DNA of 64,000 nucleotides from Isochrysis galbana. Its lineage: Eukaryota; Haptophyta; Isochrysidales; Isochrysidaceae. The stretch is taken from positions 436,511 to 500,510 of the forward strand of contig CM030931.1 of assembly GCA_018136815.1 (NCBI GenBank). Reading direction: 5' to 3'. A program made the translations under genes and the position numbers. The notes under the pieces were generated by a model, which saw only the letters and a program-made list of their open reading frames with translations, did not search any database and was not told where the DNA came from. Shown here piece after piece: positions 34,757 to 52,567 of this stretch; position 1 is the first letter of the stretch; each line of letters starts with the position of its first letter.

Positions 34757-34984
34757 GTGCTAGTCACTAAGAAGGATGGCTCCGTACGTTTCTGCGTAGA
34801 TTATCGCGACGTCAACTCCAAGCTTCGTCTAGAGGACAGCCCTCTTCCCCTCACGGTAGAAGCCATCGACCGATTGTCGTCCGGCCAAGGCAACCTTGAT
34901 TCTCTATTCCTTTGCACCCTGGACCTGGCATCTGGTTTCTGGGGTATACCGATCAAAGAGTCCGATAAACATATCAGCGCCTAG
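34757..34984 (+). pseudogene. Ty3/Gypsy-type reverse transcriptase relic
   Basis: The frame reads VLVTKKDGSVRFCVDYRDVNSKL, then SPLPLTVEAIDRLSSGQGN and LFLCTLDLASGFWGIPIKESDKHISA. These are RT motifs 1-3 of Gypsy elements (K-KDGS-R-CVDYR-LN, and LDLASGFW-I with the first catalytic Asp). The YxDD motif and all flanking domains are missing, so it is a short relic. Confidence 0.85.
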
Positions 34985-35277
34985 TACTAACACGGATGGT
35001 ACTAGCCCTGCGCACGGGAGTACTATCTTAGCACCAAATAGCCTATAATTGGTCTCAGATACGCTCAGAGGTGTCGTTCCGTCAATTGTGGGACATCAGT
35101 CGAATTGAGCTATCGAATGTCCACAGTTGTATAGAGCGTTATTTTAAAATTAAATGCAAACTAGCGTAACAACTTTTTTCCCCTGCTTTCCCGCGGCGCG
35201 TGTCCTCCCCCCTCCCGGGGCGCCGTGTCGGCGCTTTTCCCTGTGTGACAACTACATAACCATACATTTTAAGAGAT

Positions 35278-35720
35278 ATTTATTACTTGTCGGTGCACGG
35301 CGCGATGTGCATCGGTCCCCCCGCGGAGACGCCGTGCGTGCGCATGCCAACTTTTTCCCTATGCGTACCCCCTAAGGTCCACATTTACGTAAATTAGCCA
35401 TTGTTTCTTTGCGCAGTACGTGTGATGACTTGCAATCACATTGTGCACGCCGTGCGTGGGCACGGCGCGATGTGCATCGGCCCCCCCGCCCCCCGCGGGG
35501 CGCCGTGCGTGCGCATGCCAACTTTTTCCTATGCGTACCCCTAAGGCCCACATTCACGTAAAGTAGCCATATAAGAGATGTTTCTTTGCGCAGCACGTGT
35601 GATGACTTGCAATCACATTGTGCACGCCGTGCGTGGGCACGGCGCGATGTGCATCGGCCCCCCCGCGGGGGCGCCGTGCGTGCGCATAGCAACTTCCAGG
35701 AAGGTGCACGCCGTGCGTTC
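35278..35720 (+). repeat. Tandem array, about 2.5 copies of a roughly 165-178 bp unit
   Basis: The string GGCGCGATGTGCATCGG recurs at about 35299, 35464 and 35640. CTTTGCGCAG-ACGTGTGATGACTTGC recurs at about 35408 and 35586, and GCGCATGCCAACTTTTT recurs between them. The units hold inverted GCACGCCGTGCGTG motifs and no coding frame. Confidence 0.75.
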
Positions 35721-35900
35721 ACTCTTTCCGCGGGGGAACTCTGGGCGCAGAGGCGGTCGGGAACCGTGGGGACACCCCCTGGGACCGGGGAAATTAATAC
35801 CGTATATTGCGAAACACTAACGTAAACAACTGATAGGTCTTTTGGTCTCTCCCCTCCCCCCCGGGTCCCCTCCCCCCTCCCCCGTCTCCCCCTCCCCCTC

Positions 35901-36188
35901 TCATCGACCTACCAGAGAGAGAAGGCTCCTACTGCCTGCCTCCCTCCTCCCTCCTCGCTCACCCTCCAGCTCTACCCTCCAGCACCTGTCGAGGCAGTAC
36001 GGGCAAGCGCTACCATTCGGGCGGGATGCCCATTCTTCGAGACAAGATCTGTGGAAAGCGTGATTGCATGGTGTCACAAACGCTTCCTCATCTGACAACG
36101 GCATGTAACAGATTGGGCACTCATCGTAGTCTGGCATGTGGGCACTCATCAAGCCATACATGGGCCGTTGGTGCAAGGCAAACCTCAT
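35901..36188 (-). CDS. RING-H2 finger protein or fragment
   Basis: A 95-residue minus-strand frame contains CPICYMPLSDEEAFVTPCNHAFHRSCLEEWASRPNGSACPYC. The Cys/His spacing is C-x2-C, x13, C-x1-H-x2-H-x2-C, then C-x2-C, as in RING-H2 ubiquitin ligases, with the usual Trp after the sixth ligand. There is no transmembrane segment or other domain. The C-terminal tail is translated CT/GA repeat. It overlaps, antiparallel, the frame at 36136-36483, and the repeat GGGCACTCATC (36115 and 36139) marks the overlap. It could be the 3' exon of a gene or a captured fragment in an element. Confidence 0.5.
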   Translation of the reverse strand: MRFALHQRPMYGLMSAHMPDYDECPICYMPLSDEEAFVTPCNHAFHRSCLEEWASRPNGSACPYCLDRCWRVELEGERGGRREAGSRSLLSLVGR

Positions 36189-36483
36189 GCTCGTCGGCGA
36201 CTACTCCGACGAGTACGACAGGATCCCCAAGACCAAGTACATTGGAGACGAGGCCGCCGTCGCGTACCTCTGCATGGAATATATCATGGCTGAAACGAAT
36301 CCCATGGTGCAAGTGCACCGAGCAGCTGGCAAACTCTACATGGAGAACAAGAAGGCCATCCTCGCACGCGTCACGGACCTCGCCACCCAAGATCAGCCAA
36401 GCGACACCGTCGCCTGCCAGCAGAACGACGAGGAAGAGGGATGTGAGAAAAAGACGAAGAAGATGAAAACTCACCCCGCGTAG
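36136..36483 (+). CDS. Unknown ORF forming the 3' part of a dispersed element
   Basis: 115 residues: KPYMGRWCKANLMLVGDYSDEYDRIPKTK ... GDEAAVAYLCMEYIMAETNPMVQVHRAAGKLYMENKKAIL, ending in a Lys-rich tail KKTKKMKTHPA. The composition is protein-like, but I do not recognise the family. The last 80 bases and about 130 bases after the stop are repeated at 21778-22003, so this is probably the C-terminus of a mobile-element protein and not a host gene. The 5' side is interrupted by a stop at 36127. Confidence 0.35.
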   Translation: MWALIKPYMGRWCKANLMLVGDYSDEYDRIPKTKYIGDEAAVAYLCMEYIMAETNPMVQVHRAAGKLYMENKKAILARVTDLATQDQPSDTVACQQNDEEEGCEKKTKKMKTHPA

Positions 36484-36608
36484 CTGGGGGTGTTACCACG
36501 TGTGTTGGGAGTGGGGGAGCGTGATGAGCTTTGTAATAATAATATTATTGTGGCTAACCAAAAAGAAAACAAGCACATAGCCTGGTCCTCTTTTGACGGA
36601 ACGCGACT
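36400..36608 (+). repeat. Dispersed element 3' end, copy 2 (partner 21778-22003)
   Basis: It aligns with 21778-22003 from the GTCGCCTGCCAG coding region through the stop and to the terminal CCTCTTTTGACGGAACGCGA. Sequence after ACGCGACT differs between copies, which marks the element end. Confidence 0.65.
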
Positions 36609-36912
36609 CAGGCTCAGGCTCTAGCTCTAAGTACCCCGAGAAGAGGGCACACACGTTCTAACGTGAAGCAAGGGCGGCGAGTAGCAGACGGAGCCGTTCA
36701 ATAGCTCGTCTGCTAGCCAACAAGATGCTCTACTGCTCTACACTGGAGTACAACCCTAGAGTAATAGAATGTCCAACTCAGGATAAATGACAAATATGAC
36801 AAATGACGAATAAGTACTCCATAAGTATCTATTCTTGTAAAGTGCAGTAGCGGGGCGCTGTGAATGAGTCGTGGTGTGACCGCCAGCCACCGCTGTCCAC
36901 GAGCGCCGCGTA
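36609..36912. other. Spacer, nothing recognised
   Basis: About 300 bases of ordinary sequence between the dispersed repeat and the GA microsatellite. Confidence 0.4.
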
Positions 36913-36915
36913 ACA

Positions 36916-36947
<32 letters not shown>

Positions 36948-37117
36948 AGGGAGAAGGGAGAGAGAGAAGGGAGAGAGAGAAGGGAGAGAGAGAAGGGAGA
37001 GAGAGAAGGGAGAGAGAGAAGGGAGAGAAACAAGGGAGAGAGAGAAGGGAGAGAGAGAGAGGAGAGAGAGAGAAGGGAGAGAGAAGGGAGAGAGAGAGAG
37101 ATTGGGAGACGGAGATT

Positions 37118-37204
<87 letters not shown>

Positions 37205-37245
37205 CGGGGGGGGAGGGGGGGGGGGAGGGAGGGAGGGAAGGAGAT
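36913..37245 (+). repeat. GA-rich microsatellite block
   Basis: Long GAGAGA and GGGAGAGAGAGAA tracts, ending in a poly-G/GGA tract at 37207-37240. All open frames here are translated repeat. Purine on the plus strand makes it unlike the pyrimidine leaders of plus-strand genes. Confidence 0.85.
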
Positions 37246-37339
37246 TGGACTCTGCAGGGTGAGGCTTTCAGTATCGCTAGCTAGGGTTGAGGGCGCGAGC
37301 CAGTTGCAGCGTGGGAAACGCTGTGCCATCGCGCCCTCG

Positions 37340-40300
37340 ATGCTATCCTCTTCTCGTTCCTCTCTCTTCCTCTGCTGCCACCACACAGCACGGCCTCTCT
37401 CTCTCTTCCTCCGCCACCACACAGCGCGGCCGCTTCGGCGTTCACTTTGCGACGGCTCGGCCGCAAAGTCTCTCGTGCACAAGCAGATCCTCCATTTCGC
37501 CGAGATGGTCCGCCCCAGCGAGCGCGAGCGGCGTGCGAGGGCAATCGCCATCTCGCGCACGCGAGACGTTGTGAGGGCCGCCTTGCCCGGCGCTGAGCTC
37601 CATCAGTTCGGTTCCACCTCGACAAGCATCGCACTGCCGGGCTCGGACCTCGATCTTGTTGCCATCTATCGGCCAGACAGCCGCCGCTCCGACCCTTTCA
37701 CCTCACTGCGCAAGGTGCGTAATGAGATGCGCCGCTCGCAACTGCACGAGCCCAAGAAGCAGGCGATGCTCCTCAACGCCAAGGTGCCGCTGCTGAAGTT
37801 CACTGAGCGAGAAAGTGGTATGCCCATCGATCTCTCGTGCAATTCTCTCGACGGTCTGCGCAACTCACAGGCGATCCGCGTGGCGATCCAGTTCCGTCCG
37901 GAGCTTCAGCCGCTGATTTTGGTGGTGAAAACCTTTCTCAAGCAGCGGGGCCTTAACGAGACCTTCAACGGCGGCATCGGCTCATATCTGCTCTTTGCCA
38001 TGGCCTTGCAAAAGATTGAGCCACGAACCCGTTCAACAGACCTCCTTGAGGCGGCAAGGCAGCTAGGACAGGTCGCGCAGCTCCGCGTCTCTCTCGGCGA
38101 AAAGGGCTCGCATGAGTTTCTCAGCGAGCAAACAGTGGAGACTACAGATGTTGTATTTGAGAGGCCGCAGCTATTTCAAGATTACATGCGTGCGGGGGAA
38201 CAGGAACGTAGAGGGCGCGTGACAAGCGCTGGTGTGATGGACGACATAGATGATTCTGCAGAGAGGCAGCCTCCCGAAGCACCGTCGCGCGAGGAGCCCC
38301 CCGACCCGAGTCAAGCCATCCCAGCCAATCGTCTCGAGATCCAGAATGCTGCCATGCATGTCGGCGACGCGGGTGCGAGCGTTGCAGCGGCATGTGCCGG
38401 CGAGACAGTAATGCGATTCCTGATGCGGAGTCCTGATCAAGCTAGTGAAGGAGAACGCGTCTTCGAGCAGGCAGCTGTGTTACGCAACCTGTCGCGCGCA
38501 GAGTTGCGCGAAGTTTGTGGTAAGCGGTGCCCCTCATCTCGTGCCTAGCGACAGCTCAAGGGCCCCTGCTGTCTCAGGAGATGGCATGGAGCGGACATGC
38601 GTCTCTGGTGTTGGCAAGTCCGTTGGAAAGCCGTCGGGTATCTTGGACATGGCAACACCCTCGGAGGGGCGTGAATGTAAGGCGGGCGAGCCGTACCTGC
38701 ATATACCCGCGCCTCTATCATCTGATTGTATCCTATCCTTGCATGCTTTTTCTCAGTCCAACGAGGCATATCCACTAGAGGTGGTCGAGCGGCCATCTTA
38801 CTCCGTCTTTCGAGAAGGGAGCTCGCGGCTTCCCCCGCCACGGGTGTCTGCCCTTTGAATACCGCCGCGGTGGGCACTGCAATTGACGCTGAGGCTGATG
38901 CCGGTGCCACATCTTTATCGGATGCTAGCGTAACGCTGGTCACGCCCAGATGGACTCATGGCGTGAGAGGCGGGGACATGAACCCGCCGCTACAGGGCGC
39001 GAGAGCTGCTTCCGTCTCCAGCGCAGGTACAAGAGAAGTCCCTAGACATCCAGAGGCGATCGTGGGGACAATGAATGAATTGAGAGCAGGCCATTGGGCT
39101 GAGAATTCGGGGTTTGGTGCAGAGGCTGCCATCGGAGACGTAACGCCGGTTGCCCGCCACGCCTCCGACGGTGTCGGCAGGTCGGGTGGAGAACAAATTG
39201 AAGTGGGAACATCCACTGCAAATGCTCAAGTGGCGCCTATGCACCAAACTTCGTCAGGCAGGTTACCGATCACCCGACACCCTCGTATCGTATATCTCCA
39301 TTCCGAGAACTGCCCCGATCTCGGCGAGGCGCTGCTCAGCTTCTTCGAGTACTACGGCCACCTCTCTGCGCCGCTCACCGTGCACGATCCTCTTGCTCCG
39401 CACGTGAATCTAGGAGCCAAGGCGCATCAGTTCGCTGAGGCACGGCGCCATTTTGCTGAGGCGGCACGGGCTCTCAGGGAGACGAAATGTCTGTCTGCTA
39501 TTCTCATTGGTAAGCCATGAAGCTCGTCTAGGGGACAGAGCATGTAGCCCATGATCACTGCGCATTCAATGCATAGTCATGGAAGCGGACCTACTCCCGC
39601 CTCGCCTTGTACCGTCGAAATGTGCATCTAGCCTTGCTCTAGCTCATCTGCCCCGTGGCCTTGGTTGCAGGCTGGCCGGAGGGCGGCATGGCGCCTCGCC
39701 CTCAGTTGGCTGGCCCCGAATTCTACTCGCCATCGAAGGAGAAAGCTAAGCCCCGTCGACGCCGTGAGCATGGTGCTCCCCACGCTGTTGAAAGCTCAGG
39801 CGGCAGGTCTCTTGCCGTGGACGCCCAGGTCGCCGGTGGTGCAGTGGATGCGAACCCGTGGCAGACGAGACGTAGGCAAACAACGGAGCTTCGGCGCGCC
39901 ATAGGATCAGGCCAATGGGGCCGGGAAGCGAAGGATGCGCTACTAGCAATGAAGGGTGGCATGAACCGTCCGTCAGGTGGCCGCGTACGCAATCTAGCAC
40001 GGGCGCTTGGAATGAGACCCCAAACAGTCGCATCCATTTTGAGGAGAGAGCATCGGAGGTGCGCGATCCCCGTGACACATGCAGAGGTCGTGCGTTCCCC
40101 TCCGCTTGATGGTGAATGCTTGCGGAAGGCAGCGATGACTACAAGGCGGGGTGCCACCTGACCTCACAACATTCCACCTCATACTATCGCATACTTTCTA
40201 CCACCCGGTACCGCCTCCGTGGAAGAAATCGCCCCTCACCCTGCCCAACTCGTGAAGATTCTGCTGAAGATTGCCCTTGTTGTTGCAGAGTCCTAAAAGA

Positions 40301-41729
40301 AAAGCGAGCCACTAGGTTGCCCTCCTCGTCGAGCGGGTCGCTATACGTGCCCTCACCTACGCTTGCAGAACAAGCCTGCAGCCCGACGCTTGATCGAAAT
40401 CAGATCGCCGTCGAGGAGGATGGCTCAGACAGACCCGGCTGCTCGAGAGGCCATGAGGAAGGTCGTTGGCATGTGCGAGTTCCCGTAGCGGGGTATGGAT
40501 GGGGTGGAGGCACGCAGAACGCTGCGGCGCTAGCAGAAGCGCAAGCATCTACGTATCTAGCGGATGGGCTGCATGCATCTATCGTCTCCGATCCGCTTGG
40601 GCTGCGTCCAAGAATAGTGGCAGCTCCATCTCGACTTGCCGTCGACGGAATGGACCAGGCCGCCCGATTCGCACAAAGTGCTCACGGACGAGCGTGTAAC
40701 GTGAGCAGCAATCCGCTTACTCACTTGGCCAGCGTGTGGAATAGGCTCACCGCCGCCTTCCCCTACATGAAGGGCCAGTCGACTGCTGAGGGAGAGTTGA
40801 GCTCTGGCAAAGCTTACGACGAATCATCAGATGATTCACTTCCGAGCAGCTCTGCTTTTGCACAGTCGACACGTGGTTCTCGTCACACCACCGCCAGTAT
40901 TCCCTTGCCCCATCAAAATTTTAATGACTTCCTCCAGATGGAACGTTTGCGGCTCGCTGAGAAGAGGCGGCGGCGGGCGGGCTCAGTTACCGTAAGCACG
41001 AAGGGTGCAGAGCTGAGAGGTGACAGCTCATCCGGCGCGAAGGAAGGTGATATGAAGAGGGATTCGACGAGTGGGGTAGCATACGGAATTCCCCCTGTGA
41101 GCGACAAACATATCACAGACACTGCCGCCGTTGCACAAGACTCGTCTGCTGCACTTAGTGCGGAGCTGAATGGAGGCATGAGTATAGACAACCCAGTGCA
41201 TCTAGGCATCGACTTGGCCTCTTCGCAGCGTGGAGGTGGGCTTAACGTGCATTCGCATGGTTCGGGAGCAACAAGCAGCTCACTTTCGCCCTCCCACGTT
41301 GAAGTGCGCGAACAAGCTCTCTTAACGGTGGCGACCATTAATCACAGCGCGCACCATCGCGTCATCAGCCTTGTCCATCGAGCGCTGCAGGCGGACCTCA
41401 AGGACAATCGCAAGATCAATCAAAGGCTGCACCACGAGTACAGTCCCGGCGATGGGCATCACCCATGGCGTTGTCAACTTGTGGACACGGCGACTGGGCT
41501 CAAGTTTGAGGGCTTAGCGACGACTAGGCGGCGAGCCAAGGCAGAGGCGTACACGTTGCTTTGGAATAGCTGGCAACGTGCCGCTGCCCACGGCCAAACG
41601 ATTGAGAGCACGCCAAATTTATCCACTATGCTGAAGGCGATGCAGCCGGACGCTTCGTTCTTCTTCGCGTGCCGGATGGCTCCCCAGCCTTACTCGACGC
41701 AAAACGAAGATGAGACTGCGCCGTCATAG
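37340..41729 (+). CDS. Trf4/PAPD5-like nucleotidyltransferase with long C-terminal extension
   Basis: Four exons, 37340-38519, 38757-39509, 39671-40058 and 40289-41729, are GT-AG and phase-consistent (1,253 residues). Non-canonical poly(A) polymerases add A or U tails to nuclear RNAs. The catalytic core has FGSTSTSIALPGSDLDL (about 89-105, D-x-D), the third Asp in MPIDLS (about 165) and NGGIGSYLLF (about 210). The PAP-associated domain (LGEALLSFFEYYGH ... HDPLAPHVNLGAKAHQF, about 580-620) is separated from the core by roughly 330 extra residues, much longer than in yeast or animal Trf4. Exon 3 has an HTH-like GRVRNLARALGMRPQTVASI. The last exon ends with a dsRBD-like GLKFEGLATTRRRAKAEAYTLL (about 1165-1185). 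The start is uncertain: LVHKQILHFAEMV upstream of the core is family-like, but residues 1-40 come from CT-rich DNA. Confidence 0.75.
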
Positions 41730-41878
41730 GTCGTGATGCGTTCGATCGATCTTCTCCTTCCGGATTGGTCAAGAGCCCCAGCTTACCCATTGTCGACTAC
41801 GCGACGGGTCTAGAGACGTGTCGCCCTCATAACGGCTTTTCTGGTGTTGCCGTACTTGTTAGGAGACTGCTTATTTAT

Positions 41879-41898
41879 CCCCCGATAGCTATCGGGGG
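41879..41898. repeat. Perfect 20-bp palindrome
   Basis: CCCCCGATAGCTATCGGGGG is its own reverse complement. It lies 150 bases after the Trf4-like stop and 31 bases before the left target-site duplication of retroposon copy 1. It could act as a hairpin in the 3' region. Confidence 0.7.
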
Positions 41899-41944
41899 GC
41901 GTTGGCTCCTTGGGGGTAACATAGGGGTATACAACGCGCTAGTA

Positions 41945-42703
41945 ATTAAATTAAACCTTTTAATAGTCTCACCGCACACGCAGCCGTGGACCCTCTACTT
42001 TCTACTCACGTAGGAAAACTTTCTACACCCCCACTCCCCCGGCCCTTCTCCCCCCGCCATAAGGCGACTCCCCCCGTGCACTACTAGGGGGACAGGGGTG
42101 AAGGGCTTAGATATGGTCCGGTGGCCCGCGCCTCCCCCCGGTGATCATTCGCCCCCCCTTCCTCCTGTGTCTCCGAGTGGGCGGCGGTCTCAGCCCCGAC
42201 TTATCCTGTAAACAGGTGCGGGACTTACCTATTTTTCGGTGAGCGGAGCTCTCGCTCCGCCCACCCCCTTCTCCGCGCTCTCTCTCCCCTCTCCTGCAGG
42301 CACGCGCGATGGCGCGCCTGCGGCAGGCCTGCCGCTGCTCCTGGCGACCCCTGGAGGCTCCTGGAGGCCAGCTCAGGGGGCAGAGGAGGCTGGGGCTGGG
42401 CCCTGGCCTCCCCTGCCTCTCCCTCGCTGGCGCTCCTGAGCCTCTGGGGCCCCCAATCTGCACCTGTCTGCCTGTCGACCAGGGGGGGAGGGGGGGTTGG
42501 AGCGATGGGCTGGTCACGAGGGGCCAGGATGGGCGAATGGGGCGAGCCTGTGGGGAAGGGAGTGGGTCAGTAGGGCAGTGGCCTCCTGGCAAGCCATCAG
42601 GCGTGCCAGGAGGATGGGTGGTTCCTCCCCCATGGCAGGGGAGGAGTGGAGAGAGGGGGGGGCTCGTGCCCCCCCATGGGTCAACCAAGTATAAACTTAG
42701 TTG
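41945..42703 (-). mobile_element. Hairpin-ended retroposon, copy 1, with 16-bp TSD
   Basis: Flanked by the direct repeat ATACAACGCGCTAGTA at 41929-41944 and 42704-42719. One end is AT-rich (ATTAAATTAAACCTTTTAAT). The other is a hairpin with arms CAACCAAGT/ACTTAGTTG (42682-42703) next to a GGGGGGGCTCGTGCCCCCCC hairpin. The body is GC-rich without a credible ORF. If the AT-rich end is a tail, the element is on the minus strand. The TSD and tail fit target-primed reverse transcription, but no known SINE promoter was seen. Confidence 0.75.
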
Positions 42704-42719
42704 ATACAACGCGCTAGTA

Positions 42720-43826
42720 GTATTAAACCTTTTAATAGTCTCACCGCACACGCGGCCGTGGACCCTCTACTTTCTACTCACGTAGGAAACTTTCTACACC
42801 CCCACTTCCCCGGCCCTTCTCCCCCCGCCATAAGGCGACTCCCCCCGTGCACTACTAGGGGGATAGGGGTGAAGGGCTTAGATATGGTCCGGTGGCCCGC
42901 GCCCCCCCCCGGTGATCATTCCCCCCCTTCCTCCTGTGTCTCCAAGTGGGCGGCGGTCTCAGCCCCGACTTATCCTCCACTAGCTAATTGGACACAACTT
43001 TTCCGTCCCGGAATCCCGCCATGCCTGACGAGCCAGGTGTCCGAGTGCTACCGGGGGGAGGGGGCCCCGCCCCCTCCCCCCGATATTCGTCCTCCCCCCA
43101 GTGCACGCACCGACCCCGCGCACCCCAGCACGTCCTCTCCTCGAGTCCACGCTGGGGGAAAACCCCTTTCGGGTAAAAACAACGCAGGGGGGGGGGCACT
43201 CATGAATAGGAGCCCAGAAACGCTAATCTCTCCTCGCAAGAGCGAGTGGCCGCGGCGAGCCGCGGCCCTTCCCTCCTGGTTCTGGCGCCCCCGTCTTCTC
43301 TTACCCAAACGGGGCGAGAAGACACGTAAACGCCGGAGGGGAGAGCTGCCACTCCCCCCTCCCCTCCCTCTTCCCTTTTCCTCCTCTATTCCCTGCGGCG
43401 GGGGCCCATGGCCCATGGCGCGCGCCTGCGGCCCCTCTTCAGGTCCCCAGGCCCCAGGTAGCCTGCAAGGGCCTGGGAGCACAGCTCAGGGGGCAGGTGA
43501 GGCTGGGGCATGGCCCTGGCCCCTCCTGCCTCTCCATCGCTGGCTCTCGAGCCCCTGCCAGTCGACTGGAGCTGGCTGGGGGGTCCTGATCAGGGGGGCC
43601 CAGGGGGAGGAGGGGCTGGTCAGAGGGATGGGCTGGCCACGACAGGCCAGGGCGGGCGAATCAGGCGTGCCTGTGGGGAGAGGGATGGGTCAGCATGGCA
43701 GTGTGCTCCTGGCAAGCCATCAGGCATGCCAGGAGAGTGGGTGGTTCCTCCCCCATGGCGGGGGAGGGGTGGAGAGAGGGGGGGGCTCGTGCCCCGCCAT
43801 GGGTGAACCAAGTATAAACTTAGTTG
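42720..43826 (-). mobile_element. Hairpin-ended retroposon, copy 2, longer (A plus B type)
   Basis: It begins with the same AT-rich end and about 255 bases of the copy 1 type (TTTTAATAGTCTCACCGCAC). It then switches at about 42975 to a different GC-rich body starting near CCCGCCATGCCTGACGAGCC, shared with copy 3. It ends in the same hairpin (43805-43826). No matching TSD is seen. Copy 1 inserted at its left edge. Confidence 0.7.
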
Positions 43827-44352
43827 TTCCCCCCTGGGGGCTAGGGGGATGGTGAGTTTTCTTTCCCCTTCTTTCCTTCGGTCTAATGCGCCCCCTCGCT
43901 GCTCCGTCGCCGTTCACCAGCGCAAACTCAAGCCTGCAAGTCATCGCAAGCTGACAAGAAATCACAAGACGCACATTGTATTAAAGAAACGTGGGTAGGT
44001 TCCAGAGGACACGTAGTCATGCGAGCGACGCTTTACCGATGACATGGAAACGGCAAGCACCGCAGTTCCCAAAGGCTTACAAGTCACAACTCAACCCGTG
44101 CAGATTGAACTTCTCATCACCACCGCAAGTGTAGAATAGAGGCTCTCAACCCATTCAGTAACATGACCGCAAAAAAGCAAGCGCCATCGACGTCCAAGAT
44201 CCCAGTCGCATCAGGCTCGTGTAAACACTGCAGGGCATCCTCGCCCGCCCCCTCTTTGCGCTTCCCAGATAAGTTGGGAATTGAAGCGCAGATAATTGGC
44301 TGGGTTCCATCCGAGGGTAGATGGTAAGGATTTCAGCAATCGACCCGAATCA
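43827..44352. other. Intergenic downstream of RPB1
   Basis: No gene or repeat partner seen. It contains the RPB1 3' UTR and polyadenylation region, which the sequence does not pinpoint. Confidence 0.5.
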
Positions 44353-51648
<7,296 letters not shown>

Positions 51649-51732
51649 TCCTCACCCCTCCTCCCCCTCCGCCCCCCCCCCCCCCCCCTCTCCCCCCCTA
51701 ACCCTGCCTCCCCCCTCTCTCTGAAACACAAG

Positions 51733-51788
<56 letters not shown>

Positions 51789-52080
51789 TCCTCCCCACCC
51801 CCGTGCGGCGCTCTCTCTCCCGCCCTCGCGCCTCGCCTACGCCCCCCGCGCCCGCGCAACCCCCCCCCCCCCCCCCCTTCTTCTCCCCCTTCTCCCCCCC
51901 CGCTCTCCCCTCCCTTTATTCCCTCCCTCCCTCGATGTATTTCTCTCTCTCTCCTCAGCCCTCGTCTTGAGTTCCCACAACTAAGCGCTCCCCCACCCCC
52001 TCTCCCTCTAGACGGGCTCAGCGCGCGCGGGGGAAGCGCCTTGCACCGGTCAAAACGGACCAGTCTTTTAACTTTTAAGG
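51649..52080 (-). promoter_or_regulatory. 5' region of RPB1 with homopolymer and GA tracts
   Basis: Directly upstream of the start codon the plus strand has poly-C (51673-51688), a GA microsatellite (51736-51786), and CT-rich sequence to about 51960. Unlike other genes, the sense (minus) strand here is G/A-rich apart from the GA tract, so RPB1 is a partial exception to the leader rule. Confidence 0.4.
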
Positions 52081-52567
52081 CTCTCACCTGCTGCCATCAA
52101 GCCTGCAAGGCGATGGCAGTGGCAGTGGCAGTGCCACAAACCACAAATATCAAATATAAGGATAAACACCGATGATGTACAGATGACACTTGATACTTTA
52201 CCAATACCAATCAGAGATAAGAGTTACACCGTTAGAGCTTAGAGCGTTGTACGACATCTGGTCATCTGGTCAGCTAGCATCCGTGATCCCTGATCACTAG
52301 CCAGCCACATACATACACCGGACGAGCCATGCGCCATGCGCCGACCGCCGACCGACAACCGACAACCGACAACCGACCGCGCACACCCCGCCCATATCCA
52401 TCTCGGGGTAGGGAGTCACCGTATCTGCGCTGTCACGAACGCTAGCTACACGATGGTACGTACGGTTATTCTGCTACACTGTTGTATCCAGGCTCTTTGG
52501 CAAAAATGTTTCGGCCTGAATACGAGCCCTCCTCGTTATCCACCGTCTGCTAGGTTCGTCGTGGTCG
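52081..52567. other. Intergenic, no gene recognised
   Basis: Short direct repeats occur (GGCAGTGGCAGTGGCAGTG near 52116; CGACAACCGACAACCGAC near 52355). No supported coding frame. Confidence 0.4.

Noticed and set aside
34757-35720. Intact Gypsy retrotransposon
   Set aside because: Only about 75 residues of RT remain; no protease, integrase, YxDD or paired LTRs could be found.
36829-37560. Minus-strand ORF of Ser/Leu repeats
   Set aside because: Translation of the GA microsatellite; it also overlaps the 5' part of the Trf4-like gene.
42107-42751. ORF of 214 codons inside retroposon copy 1
   Set aside because: Pro/Arg-rich composition from GC-rich sequence. No domain was recognised, and frames differ between copies, so the element looks non-coding.
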